Source: Streptomyces rhizosphaerihabitans (lineage in GTDB: Bacteria; Actinomycetota; Actinomycetes; Streptomycetales; Streptomycetaceae). From it: a DNA stretch of 64,000 nucleotides. This document shows, piece after piece, positions 54,584-62,897 of this stretch (positions are counted from its first letter, which is position 1; the number at the start of each line of letters is the position of its first letter). Where the stretch lies: assembly GCF_025399795.1 (NCBI RefSeq), contig NZ_JAODTZ010000046.1, forward strand, positions 1 through 64,000, read 5' to 3'. Made by a program: the position numbers and the translations under genes. The notes below the pieces were generated by a model. The model was not told where the DNA came from, made no database searches, and saw only the letters and a list, made by a program, of their open reading frames with translations.

Positions 54584-54597
54584 TGTTAGCGCTCATC
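54584..54597. promoter_or_regulatory. LacI-family operator-like sequence
   Basis: TGTTAGCGCTCATC matches 11 of 14 positions of the LacI-family palindrome TGTTAGCGCTAACA. It is 144 bp before the first ADP-ribosylglycohydrolase gene; a TTGACA hexamer lies at 54509-54514. Sugar-responsive control would suit an operon that includes a ribokinase. A further imperfect palindrome, TGTCGACC/GGGTGACA, is at 54618-54633. Confidence 0.4.
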
Positions 54598-54740
54598 CGT
54601 GGCATGTCATGCACATATGTCGACCGGGTGACAGTGAGGCCCGTAAGGCTCCTGTCAACCGCCAAGGTGGGACAGATGCGCAAAGGGTTCCGCGCGCCGC
54701 ACTCCGCGCTCCGGCAGGGGCCCTGAGAGGAGAGGCACGT

Positions 54741-55865
54741 ATGGCTTCCATCGCCTGCATTCCCTCGGCCCCGGCATCCGGGAACGCCGCCGGTCTCCGC
54801 GACCGGGCCCGCGGCGCACTGCTCGGACTCGCCGTCGGGGACGCGCTGGGCGCCCCCGCCGAGAACATGCTGCCGTCGGAGATCCGCGCCAAGTGGGGCC
54901 GGATCACCGGGTACGTCGCCGAGCACCCGGCCGGAACGGACGACACCGAGTACGCGATCTTCTCCGGGCTGCTGCTGGCCCGGCACGGCTCGGCGCTGAC
55001 CGTGGCCCACGTCGAGTCGGCCTGGCACCAATGGATCGCGGACCGTGACGAGGGACCGTTCCGCGGTGCCGGATTCAGCGAGCGGGGCACGCTGGAGAAC
55101 CTGCGCAGGGGGCTCGCGGCGCCCATCTCCGCCCAGCACCGGCACGCCTGGAGCGACGGTCTCGCCATGCGCGCGGCGCCCTTCGGCGTCTTCGCGGCGG
55201 GCCGGCCCGCCGAGGCGGCCCGGCTCGTGGCGATCGACGGCTCGGTGAGCCACGAGGGCGAGGGCATCTACGGCGGTCAGGCGGTCGCGGCGGGGGTCGC
55301 CGCCGCGATGGCGGGCGCTCCCACCATCGCGGTCGTGGCCTCCGCCCTGGCCGTCGTCCCGGACGACTCCTGGACGGCCCGCTCGCTGCGCCGCGCGGTC
55401 GCGGTGGCGCACCGCGGCGAACGGGCGGTGCGCTCGGCGGTGGTGATCGGCGGCTACCCGTGGACCGACCTGGCGCCCGAGGCCGTGGCCCTCGCCTTCG
55501 GCGCGTACGCGGCGGCGGACGGGGCGTTCACCGAGTCGGTCCTCACCGCGGTGAACATGGGCCGCGACGCCGATACGACAGCCGCGGTGGCCGGAGCGCT
55601 GGCCGGCGCGACCAGGGGGGTGTCCGCGATCCCCGCCGAGTGGGCGGCTGCCATCGGACCGGCGCGCGGCAGCTGCCTCCCCTCGATGGAGGGCCACCAC
55701 ATCCTGGACGTGGCGGAACTCCTGACCCCGGAGAACGGGGAGAAGTGGGGCGCCGGGGGGCGCGTACCGCCCGCCCCCGAGACGTACGCGGTTCCGGACG
55801 CGTACGCCCTCTCCGGCGCGGACGCGTTCGAGGCGCCCGCCGATGACCCCGGGGCAGGCCGGTGA
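54741..55865 (+). CDS. ADP-ribosylglycohydrolase family protein 1
   Basis: The 374-residue protein is of the DraG/ARH all-helical fold. It starts RDRARGALLGLAVGDALGAPAE, has the metal-binding GTDDTEY (D67, D68, T69) and the C-terminal NMGRDADTTAAVAGALAGA, so both halves of the binuclear magnesium site are intact. Family members remove ADP-ribose from proteins, nucleic acids or small molecules. A GAGAGGAGAGG ribosome-binding site precedes the ATG at 54741. It is first in a seven-gene run and overlaps the next gene by 4 bases (GTGA). Substrate unknown. Confidence 0.92.
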   Translation: MASIACIPSAPASGNAAGLRDRARGALLGLAVGDALGAPAENMLPSEIRAKWGRITGYVAEHPAGTDDTEYAIFSGLLLARHGSALTVAHVESAWHQWIADRDEGPFRGAGFSERGTLENLRRGLAAPISAQHRHAWSDGLAMRAAPFGVFAAGRPAEAARLVAIDGSVSHEGEGIYGGQAVAAGVAAAMAGAPTIAVVASALAVVPDDSWTARSLRRAVAVAHRGERAVRSAVVIGGYPWTDLAPEAVALAFGAYAAADGAFTESVLTAVNMGRDADTTAAVAGALAGATRGVSAIPAEWAAAIGPARGSCLPSMEGHHILDVAELLTPENGEKWGAGGRVPPAPETYAVPDAYALSGADAFEAPADDPGAGR

Positions 55866-57352
55866 GCCCCGGCCTGGCCGGCGACGAGCCCGGCGACCGC
55901 ACAGGCGAGGGCGCCGCCTCGGCGACACCCGCCGAACCGATGGCACCCGGCACGGGGCCGCCCCCCGAGGGCGCCGAGCCGGTTGCGCCCGGCCCGACGG
56001 GCGAGCCGAGGCCACTCGGCAGGACGGCCGGAGCGGGGATGCCCGGCGGGACGGCCGGGGCTGGGGCGCTCGGCGGGACGGCCGGAGCTGGGGCGCTCGG
56101 GACGGTGGGCGGGGGCGTTTCAGTCGGTGGGGCGGGCGGATTCGGGGTGGGCGGTGACGGGGTGCGGCGGGCACGGGGAGTCGTTCCGGTGGAGGGGCCC
56201 GTGAGGGCGGGGGTGCGGCGGATCGAGGGGCTGCTGCTCGGGCTGGCCGCGGGGGATGCCGCGGGATGGCCCGCCGCACGTCACCGGGCCGCGCGGATGC
56301 CCGAGTGGACCCGGCGGCTGACCCGCGAGCTGGACACCTTCGCGGAGCAGAACGCGACGACGACCCTGCCTGTACCGATCGCGCTGAACCAGCCGCCGGA
56401 ACCGTTGAGGCTCGGCCCCTCGGACGACGCCGAGTGGGCGGCGTTCGCGGCCGAGGCCGTGCTGCGGGCCGGGGAGACCACGGCACTCGGCGACCTGAGC
56501 CTCGAACGCAGGATGCGCGCGTCCATCGACCTGTCCTGGAACGCCGTCGCCAGCGAGGTCGCCGCCGCGGCCGACCGCGCCCCCGAGGTCGAGTCCGCCC
56601 TGCTCCCGCTGCGCGCCCGGATCTCCGTACGCGCCGGACTCGGCAACCTCGCCACCGGTCTGCGCCCGCCCGCCACCGGCCACGACAACCCCCACTACTT
56701 CGACGACGCGGCCTGCGTACGGGCCTGCGTCCTCGCCGTGGCGTACCCGGGAGACCCCCGGCTCGCCGCGGAACTCGCCGAGTTCGACGCCCGCTACACC
56801 CAGGACGGCGACGGTGTGCACGGCGCCCGCGCGATGGCCGCGGCGGTGGCGCTCGCCCTCGCCGGGCACGGCGTCGACACCTGCGTGGAGGCGGCCCTCG
56901 CCGAACTGCCCGCCGCGACGGAGATCGGCCGCAACGCCCGGCACGCCCTCGCGCTGGCAGCGGGCAGCGAGAGCACCTTCGCCCTGGTCCCCCTGCTGGA
57001 GCACCAGATCGTCGACCACGTCTACAGCTACGGCATCGCGGCCGCCGAGACCGTCCCCGTCGCCCTGGCCCTGGCCGCCGCCGCGCGCGGCCGGATCGCC
57101 GAGGCCGTGCCCTCGGCCGCGTGCCTGTCCCGGGTCGCCGACTCGGCCCCCGCCCTGGCCGGCGCGCTCACCGGGGCGCTCGGCGGCGCCACCGCGATCC
57201 CCGCCTCCTGGCGCGACGCCTGCCGCACCCTGTCCGGCTGCGCCCTGCCCCGGCTGACCGGGACGGATCTCATCGGGCTCGCCGAACTCCTGGAGGCCGC
57301 AGGACTCGCCGACCCACTCGATTCCCCGGAACTTGCGGCCCCAGAGGGATGA
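55862..57352 (+). CDS. ADP-ribosylglycohydrolase family protein 2, degenerate metal site
   Basis: The 496-residue product begins with ~115 residues of Gly/Ala/Pro/Thr-rich sequence, including three 9-residue repeats (TAGAGALGG type). The ARH fold follows from about residue 118 (GLLLGLAAGDAAGWPAA). The first metal motif is altered to PSDDAEW. At the C-terminal site the usual G-x-D-x-D-T reads SRVADSAPA, so the first Asp is missing. Activity may be lost or changed; a regulatory or structural partner role is possible. GTG start overlaps gene 1; the next gene begins 7 bp downstream. Confidence 0.83.
   Translation: MSPGLAGDEPGDRTGEGAASATPAEPMAPGTGPPPEGAEPVAPGPTGEPRPLGRTAGAGMPGGTAGAGALGGTAGAGALGTVGGGVSVGGAGGFGVGGDGVRRARGVVPVEGPVRAGVRRIEGLLLGLAAGDAAGWPAARHRAARMPEWTRRLTRELDTFAEQNATTTLPVPIALNQPPEPLRLGPSDDAEWAAFAAEAVLRAGETTALGDLSLERRMRASIDLSWNAVASEVAAAADRAPEVESALLPLRARISVRAGLGNLATGLRPPATGHDNPHYFDDAACVRACVLAVAYPGDPRLAAELAEFDARYTQDGDGVHGARAMAAAVALALAGHGVDTCVEAALAELPAATEIGRNARHALALAAGSESTFALVPLLEHQIVDHVYSYGIAAAETVPVALALAAAARGRIAEAVPSAACLSRVADSAPALAGALTGALGGATAIPASWRDACRTLSGCALPRLTGTDLIGLAELLEAAGLADPLDSPELAAPEG
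56022..56100 (+). repeat. Three copies of a 27-bp coding tandem repeat
   Basis: Units of GGACGGCCGGAGCTGGGGCG-type start at 56022, 56049 and 56076, period 27. They lie inside the second ADP-ribosylglycohydrolase gene and encode a nine-residue Gly/Ala-rich repeat in its N-terminal extension. Confidence 0.85.
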
Positions 57353-57359
57353 TTCGGGC

Positions 57360-58529
57360 ATGACGCCCAAAGGAGAAGGAACGGGAACCCTCGACGAACG
57401 GATCAACGGAGCCCTCGTCGGAGCCGCCGTCGGCGACGCCCTCGGCGGCCCCGTCGAGGGGTACTCCCCCGAGCAGATCACCGAACGCCACGGCGGCCGC
57501 GTGCACGGCGTCGTCGGCCCCTGGAACGGCGACGACTGGCCCACCGCCCGCCCCATCGCCCCGTACCACAAGGGCGACGGACACGTCACCGACGACACCC
57601 TGATGACCCATGCGCTGGTACGGGTGTACGCCACCGTCCGCGACCACCTCGACGCCTACGCCGTCGCCGGGCACCTGGTCCCCGACCTGATGACGACCCC
57701 CCGCTGGATTCCGGAGCTGGAGGCCGAGGCGCTCCCCCTCCAGCGGATCTTCCTCGCCGAGAAGTGGCTGGTCGCCCGCCTCCACTACGGCCATGTGGAC
57801 CCCCGGGAGGCCGGCTCCGGCAACATCGTCAACTGCGGTGCCGCGATGTACATGGCCCCGGTCGGCCTGGTCAACGCGGCGAACCCGGCGGGCGCGTACG
57901 CCGAGGCGCTCGACATCGCGGGCGCCCATCAGTCCTCGTACGGGCGCGAGGCCGCGGGCGTCTTCGCGGCGGCGGTGGCGGCGGCCTGCTCACCCGGCGC
58001 GACCCCCGACTCGGTCGTGGCCGCGTGTCTGTCGCTGGCCAAGGACGGCACCCGCGCCGCCGTCGAGGCGGTCTGCGAAGTCGCCTCCCGCCACACGGAC
58101 TTCGAGTCGGCGCTTCTCCCGCTGCGCCGGGCGGTGGCCCCGTACGACACGGTCGGCCCCGACTACCGCTCCCCCTCCCTCGGCGCCCGCCGCCCCTCCC
58201 GGCTCCACTCCATCGAGGAACTCCCCGTCGCGCTCGGCATGTTGCTGGTGTCGGGCGGCGACTTCCGGCACGCGGTCCTGGGTTCGGTCAACTACGGCCG
58301 CGACTGCGACTCCATCGCCACCATGGCGGGCGCCCTCGCGGGCGCGCTGGGCGGCGAGGTCCCGCACGACTGGGCCAAGGCGGTGGCCGAGTCCAGCCGG
58401 CTCGACCTGGACGCCCCGGCGCGTACGCTCGCCGAGGTGACCCGGGAGATCTTCGGCCGCGACGTCCACCGCCGCCGGACCCACGAGGCGGCGTACGCCG
58501 CGCTGGCGGGAACACCGTGCTCCGACTGA
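57360..58529 (+). CDS. ADP-ribosylglycohydrolase family protein 3
   Basis: The 389-residue protein shows an intact ARH set: GALVGAAVGDALGGPVEG, the metal motif GHVTDDTLMTH and the C-terminal NYGRDCDSIATMAGALAGALGG. The middle has NIVNCGAAMYMAPVGLVNAANP and QSSYGREAAGVFAAAV, typical of ARH-like enzymes acting on small ribosides. The ATG at 57360 follows a GAGGGATG site 7 bp after gene 2. Its 3' end overlaps the fourth family member by 13 bp. It is the most canonical member together with gene 1. Confidence 0.92.
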   Translation: MTPKGEGTGTLDERINGALVGAAVGDALGGPVEGYSPEQITERHGGRVHGVVGPWNGDDWPTARPIAPYHKGDGHVTDDTLMTHALVRVYATVRDHLDAYAVAGHLVPDLMTTPRWIPELEAEALPLQRIFLAEKWLVARLHYGHVDPREAGSGNIVNCGAAMYMAPVGLVNAANPAGAYAEALDIAGAHQSSYGREAAGVFAAAVAAACSPGATPDSVVAACLSLAKDGTRAAVEAVCEVASRHTDFESALLPLRRAVAPYDTVGPDYRSPSLGARRPSRLHSIEELPVALGMLLVSGGDFRHAVLGSVNYGRDCDSIATMAGALAGALGGEVPHDWAKAVAESSRLDLDAPARTLAEVTREIFGRDVHRRRTHEAAYAALAGTPCSD

Positions 58530-59881
58530 CCTGGGTCCAGCCCGAGGACCTCCTCGGGCACGAACTCCACCAGGCCGTCCAGGACGGCCGCGAGCCGGCC
58601 CGCGTCGCCGCCCGCTGGCACGCGGCAGGCGGCAGGCAGGCCCCGCTGCACGCGGGCGCGTCGGCGACCCCGGCCTCGCCGTCCCTGCGCCGCCTCGCGG
58701 CCGACCTCCTCGACGAACTCGCCGCCCTGCCCGGCAGGCTGGCGGACGACGAACCGACGGATCTGGCACTGATCAAGGCCCAGTGCCCCGCCTGGCCGCC
58801 CCCGCGGTACGCGCCGGTGCCCGCGCCCGACCGGGCCCGCCTGGAAACGGCCTGGCTCGGCCGGGCCGTGGGCTGTCTGCTGGGCAAACCCGTGGAGAAG
58901 CTCCCCCTCGACGGGATCCGGGCACTCGCCGGAGCCTCCGGCAACCGGCCCCTGCGCACCTGGTTCACCGCGCGGGGTGTACCCCGGGAGCTCCTGGACG
59001 CCCACCCCTGGAACCGGCGCTCCGCAGCCACCTCCCTGGCCGAGAACATCGACGGCATGCCGGAGGACGACGACCTCAACTACCCGCTCCTGAACCTCCT
59101 GTTGCTCCAGCGGTACGGCCGGGACTTCACCACCGCGGACGTGGCCCGCCTCTGGCTGGACGAACTCCCCGCCGGCCGCACCTTCACCGCGGAGCGTGTC
59201 GCGTACCGCAACCTCCTCAGCGGCGTCGAGCCGCCGGACACCGCCCGCCGTCACAACCCGTTCCGCGAGTGGATCGGCGCCCTGATCCGAGCGGACGTGC
59301 ACGGCTGGACCAACCCGGGCGACCCTGCGGGGGCGGCGGAACAGGCGTACCGCGACGCCACCCTCACCCACACGGCCAACGGCGTCTACGCGGCCATGTT
59401 CACGGCCGCCGCCATCGCCGAGGCAGCCACCGCGTCAAGTGACGTCCACGCCTGTCTGCGCACCGGACTGAGAGTCGTCCCGCCCGGCTCCCGGCTGGCC
59501 CGAGCGGTCCGCCACGCCGTCCGGCTCGCCCGTACGACACCGGACTTCGACACGGTCGTCGACGAACTGCACGCCGCCCACCGCGACTGCCACTGGGTCC
59601 ACGCCGTCCCCAACACCGCGCTGATCGCCGCCGCCCTCACCCACGCCGACGGTGACTTCAGCGGCTCGATCTGCCGCGCGGTGTCCGGCGGTCTGGACAC
59701 CGACTCGAACGGCGCGACGGCCGGAAGCATCGCCGGTCTGCTCACGGGCGACCCCACCGGACTGCCCGACCGCTGGACGGCCCCCCTCAAGAACCGGCTC
59801 GCCACCTCCGTCGCCGACTTCAACGGCATCGGCTTCGACGCCCTCGCCCACCTCACACAACGGGAGACCGTTCGCCCATGA
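58517..59881 (+). CDS. ADP-ribosylglycohydrolase family protein 4 (long, divergent)
   Basis: The 454-residue protein has ~115 extra N-terminal residues before the ARH core. The core begins TAWLGRAVGCLLGKPVEKLP, where the usual GD is GC, and the first metal motif is MPEDDDLNYP. The C-terminal GGLDTDSNGATAGSIAGLL keeps the Asp-x-Asp-Ser motif. This subtype differs from genes 1-3 and may act on another substrate. The GTG at 58517 lies within the end of gene 3 behind a GCGGGA site; the stop overlaps the ribokinase ATG (ATGA). Confidence 0.87.
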   Translation: MLRLTWVQPEDLLGHELHQAVQDGREPARVAARWHAAGGRQAPLHAGASATPASPSLRRLAADLLDELAALPGRLADDEPTDLALIKAQCPAWPPPRYAPVPAPDRARLETAWLGRAVGCLLGKPVEKLPLDGIRALAGASGNRPLRTWFTARGVPRELLDAHPWNRRSAATSLAENIDGMPEDDDLNYPLLNLLLLQRYGRDFTTADVARLWLDELPAGRTFTAERVAYRNLLSGVEPPDTARRHNPFREWIGALIRADVHGWTNPGDPAGAAEQAYRDATLTHTANGVYAAMFTAAAIAEAATASSDVHACLRTGLRVVPPGSRLARAVRHAVRLARTTPDFDTVVDELHAAHRDCHWVHAVPNTALIAAALTHADGDFSGSICRAVSGGLDTDSNGATAGSIAGLLTGDPTGLPDRWTAPLKNRLATSVADFNGIGFDALAHLTQRETVRP

Positions 59882-60771
59882 CCCATATCGCCGTGCTCGG
59901 CAGCACGAACATGGACCTCGTCGCGTATGTCGCCAAAGCCCCACAGCGCGGAGAGACCGTCACGGGACGGGAATTCCGTACGATTCCCGGCGGCAAGGGC
60001 GCCAACCAGGCGGTCGCCGCCGCGCACGCGGGCGCCGACGTCTCCCTGGTCGGCGCGGTGGGCGCCGACTCCTTCGGCAGCCAACTCCGTTCCACGCTGG
60101 AGCACTTCGGCGTGAACACCGACCATCTGCGCACCACCGAGGGCCCGTCCGGCACCGCGCACATCGTGGTGGACGACGAGGGCAGCAACGCGATCGTCGT
60201 CATCCCCGGCGCCAACGGCACCGTCACCTCCCTCGCTCCCGGCGACGAGGGCCTCATCGCCAGCGCCGACGCGCTTCTCCTCCAGCTCGAAATCCCGCTG
60301 GAAGCCGTGCTCGCCGGCGCGGAGGCCGCCCGCCGGCACGGCGTCCGGACGATCCTGACCCCGGCCCCCGCACAGTTCCTGTCACCCCAACTGCTGTCCA
60401 CCATCGACCTGTTGGTGCCCAACCAGCACGAGGCCGCCGCACTCACCGGCTTCACCGACCCGCGCGGGGCCGCCGCCGCGCTGCTCGAACAGGTCCCCGA
60501 GGTCGTCGTCACGCTGGGCGCGGAGGGCAGCCTGTACGCGGCCCGGGGCGCCGAACCCATCACGGTGCCCGCGCCCAAGGTGACCGCCGTCGACTCCACC
60601 GGCGCGGGCGACACCTTCGTCGGCACCCTCGCGGTGGCGCTCGCCGAGGGCCGGGAGATGTCGGAGGCCATGGTGTGGGCGTCGGCGGCCGCCTCGGTGT
60701 CGGTGCAGCGGCACGGGGCGACGTCCTCGATGCCGTACCGCTCCGAGATCGACACCCAGGCCGGCGCATGA
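59878..60771 (+). CDS. rbsK: Ribokinase (PfkB family)
   Basis: The 297-residue sugar kinase has STNMDLV at the N-terminus, the substrate-binding PGGKGANQA, and the C-terminal PfkB signature DSTGAGDTFVG with the catalytic Asp. It most resembles ribokinase, which makes ribose 5-phosphate. No ribose transporter is adjacent, so the ribose may come from the glycohydrolases encoded upstream. It overlaps both neighbours by 4 bases (ATGA on each side), giving strict translational coupling. A related sugar or nucleoside kinase activity cannot be excluded. Confidence 0.92.
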   Translation: MTHIAVLGSTNMDLVAYVAKAPQRGETVTGREFRTIPGGKGANQAVAAAHAGADVSLVGAVGADSFGSQLRSTLEHFGVNTDHLRTTEGPSGTAHIVVDDEGSNAIVVIPGANGTVTSLAPGDEGLIASADALLLQLEIPLEAVLAGAEAARRHGVRTILTPAPAQFLSPQLLSTIDLLVPNQHEAAALTGFTDPRGAAAALLEQVPEVVVTLGAEGSLYAARGAEPITVPAPKVTAVDSTGAGDTFVGTLAVALAEGREMSEAMVWASAAASVSVQRHGATSSMPYRSEIDTQAGA

Positions 60772-61970
60772 GCGGGCCCAGCGAGGGCGGCTCCCTCGCC
60801 GGCCTGCGCGTCCTCGACCTCGCGACCCTGTTCGCCGGGCCGCTCGCCGCCACCCTGCTCGGCGACTTCGGCGCGGAGGTCGTCAAGGTCGAACACCCCG
60901 CCCAACCGGACCCGTCCCGCGGACACGGCCCCTCGAAGGACGGCATCGGCCTGTGGTGGAAGCTCCTCGGCCGCAACAAGCGCACGATCACACTCGACCT
61001 GTCGAAGCGCGGCGGCCGCGAGACCCTGCTCCGGCTCGCCGCCGAAGCCGACGTGATCATCGAGAACTTCCGGCCGGGCACCCTGGAGAAGTGGGACCTC
61101 GGCTGGGAAGAGCTGTCCGCGGCCAACCCCCGGCTGGTCCTCGCCCGGGTCACCGCCTTCGGCCAGTTCGGCCCGTACGCACACCGCCCCGGCTTCGGCA
61201 CGCTCGCGGAGGCGATGAGCGGCTTCGCGGCGATCACCGGCGAGCCGGACGCACCGCCGACCCTCCCGCCGTTCGGTCTGGCCGACTCGATCGCCGGACT
61301 GGCGACGGCGTACGCCGTGCTGACCGCGCTGGCCGCGCGCGAGCGCACCGGCGAGGGCCAGGTGATCGACATGGCGATCATCGAGCCGATCCTGACCGTC
61401 CTCGGTCCGCAGCCGATCTGGTACGACCAGCTGGGCCATGTCCAGCCCCGCACCGGCAACCGCTCGGCGAACAACGCGCCCCGCAACACCTATCGCACGG
61501 CGGACGGTTCCTGGGTCGCGGTCTCGACGTCGGCGCAGTCGATCGCCGAACGGGTGATGCGGTTGGTCGGCCGCCCGGACGTGATCGACGAACCCTGGTT
61601 CGCGACCGGCGCGGACCGCGCCCGCCACGCCGACGTCCTGGACGGGGCGGTCGGCGCGTGGATCGCCTGCCGCAAGCAGGACGAGGTCCTCGCCGCCTTC
61701 GAGGAGGCGGAGGCGGCGATCGCCCCCGTCCAGGACGTCCGGGACGTCATGACCGACCCGCAGTACCAGGCCCTGGACACGGTCACCACCGTCGACGACC
61801 CCGAACTGGGACCGCTGCGCATGCAGAACGTCCTCTTCCGGCTCTCCGCCACGCCCGGCGCGATCCACTGGGCGGGCCGCCCGCACGGCGCGGACACCGA
61901 CGCCGTGCTCACCGAGCTCGGCCTGACGGGGCCCGAGATCGAGGCACTGAGAGCGGAGGGCGCGCTGTGA
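60768..61970 (+). CDS. Family III CoA-transferase (CaiB/BaiF type)
   Basis: The 400-residue protein begins LRVLDLATLFAGPLAATLLGDFGAEVVKVEHP, the hallmark of family III CoA-transferases, with the nucleophilic Asp expected near GFGTLAEAMSGFAAITG. Conserved ENFRPGTLEKWDLGWE follows. It moves CoA between carboxylic acids such as succinate, formate, oxalate or citramalate. It overlaps ribokinase and the lyase by 4 bases each. Coupling to a CitE-like lyase suggests the pair activates and cleaves a hydroxy-acid, as in itaconate/citramalate breakdown, but the link to the glycohydrolases is unexplained. Confidence 0.92.
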   Translation: MSGPSEGGSLAGLRVLDLATLFAGPLAATLLGDFGAEVVKVEHPAQPDPSRGHGPSKDGIGLWWKLLGRNKRTITLDLSKRGGRETLLRLAAEADVIIENFRPGTLEKWDLGWEELSAANPRLVLARVTAFGQFGPYAHRPGFGTLAEAMSGFAAITGEPDAPPTLPPFGLADSIAGLATAYAVLTALAARERTGEGQVIDMAIIEPILTVLGPQPIWYDQLGHVQPRTGNRSANNAPRNTYRTADGSWVAVSTSAQSIAERVMRLVGRPDVIDEPWFATGADRARHADVLDGAVGAWIACRKQDEVLAAFEEAEAAIAPVQDVRDVMTDPQYQALDTVTTVDDPELGPLRMQNVLFRLSATPGAIHWAGRPHGADTDAVLTELGLTGPEIEALRAEGAL

Positions 61971-62806
61971 CCGCGGACCTCCTGCCCCTCACCTGGCTGT
62001 ACGCGCCGGGTGACCGTCCCGAGGTGGTGGCCAAGGCCCTGGCCTCGGGCGCGGACGTCGTCCTCGTCGACCTGGAGGACGCGGTCGCCCCGCACCGCAA
62101 GGAGTACGCCCGCTCCGCCACCGCCGACCTGCTCACCGAATTGCCGCCCGTCCCGGTGCACGTCCGGGTCAACGCCCTCGACGGCCCCTTCGCCGACGCC
62201 GATCTGAAGTCGCTCTCGTCGCTCCCGGGCCTGTCCGGTCTGCGGCTGCCGAAGGTGACCTCGCGCTCCGACGTCGTACGGGTGGCTGAGAGCGCGACCC
62301 CCGCGGAGGGCAGCGCGGTCCCGCTCTATGCCCTGCTGGAGACGGCTCTCGGCGTGGAGCAGGCCTTCGCGATCGCTTCCTCCCATCGCGCTCTGCGCGG
62401 GATCTCGCTCGGCGAGAGCGATCTGCGGGCCGATCTCGGTGTCCGCGACGAAGCGGGCCTCGACTGGTCCCGGGCCCGCCTGGTCGTGGCCGCCCGAGCG
62501 GCCGGACTGCCCCCGCCGGTCCAGTCGGTCTACCCCGACATCCGCGACGTGGAGGGCCTGGCCTCGTCCTGCGCGCACGGCCGCGCCCTCGGCTTCCTCG
62601 GACGCGCGGCGATCCATCCCCGCCAGCTCCCCATCATCGAACGGGCCTACCTCCCCACCCCTGCCGAGGTCGACTCCGCCGAGGCCGTCATCCGGGCGGC
62701 CGCCGCCGATCCGGGCGCCCAGGCCCTGCCGGACGGCCGTTTCGTCGACGCGGCGGTGGTCACGGGCGCCCGCCGCACCCTCGCCCTCGCACAGCGCCTG
62801 GCCTGA
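61967..62806 (+). CDS. HpcH/HpaI-family CoA-ester lyase (CitE-like)
   Basis: The 279-residue TIM-barrel protein has LYAPGDRPEVVAKAL, VDLEDAVAPHRK with the metal-binding acidic residues, VHVRVNAL with the CoA-contacting Arg, PLYALLETALGV, and GRAAIHPRQL. This is the CitE/malyl-CoA/citramalyl-CoA lyase pattern; it lacks partner genes of citrate lyase, so it is probably a stand-alone acyl-CoA lyase. GTG start overlaps the CoA-transferase stop. It closes the operon, followed by a strong hairpin. Confidence 0.92.
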   Translation: MTADLLPLTWLYAPGDRPEVVAKALASGADVVLVDLEDAVAPHRKEYARSATADLLTELPPVPVHVRVNALDGPFADADLKSLSSLPGLSGLRLPKVTSRSDVVRVAESATPAEGSAVPLYALLETALGVEQAFAIASSHRALRGISLGESDLRADLGVRDEAGLDWSRARLVVAARAAGLPPPVQSVYPDIRDVEGLASSCAHGRALGFLGRAAIHPRQLPIIERAYLPTPAEVDSAEAVIRAAAADPGAQALPDGRFVDAAVVTGARRTLALAQRLA

Positions 62807-62844
62807 GACGACACGAACCGGGGCGCCACGACCTGGGACAGCAC

Positions 62845-62881
62845 GAAGGGGGCGCCGCGTCCCGGACGCGGCGCCCCCTTC
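62845..62881. terminator. Bidirectional terminator between the lyase and lgt
   Basis: Almost perfect 18-bp inverted repeat (62845-62862 and 62864-62881) with GAAGGGGGCGCC on the left arm. It ends both the seven-gene operon and the convergent lgt gene. Confidence 0.88.
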
Positions 62882-62897
62882 TCTGTACGGGGAGAGC

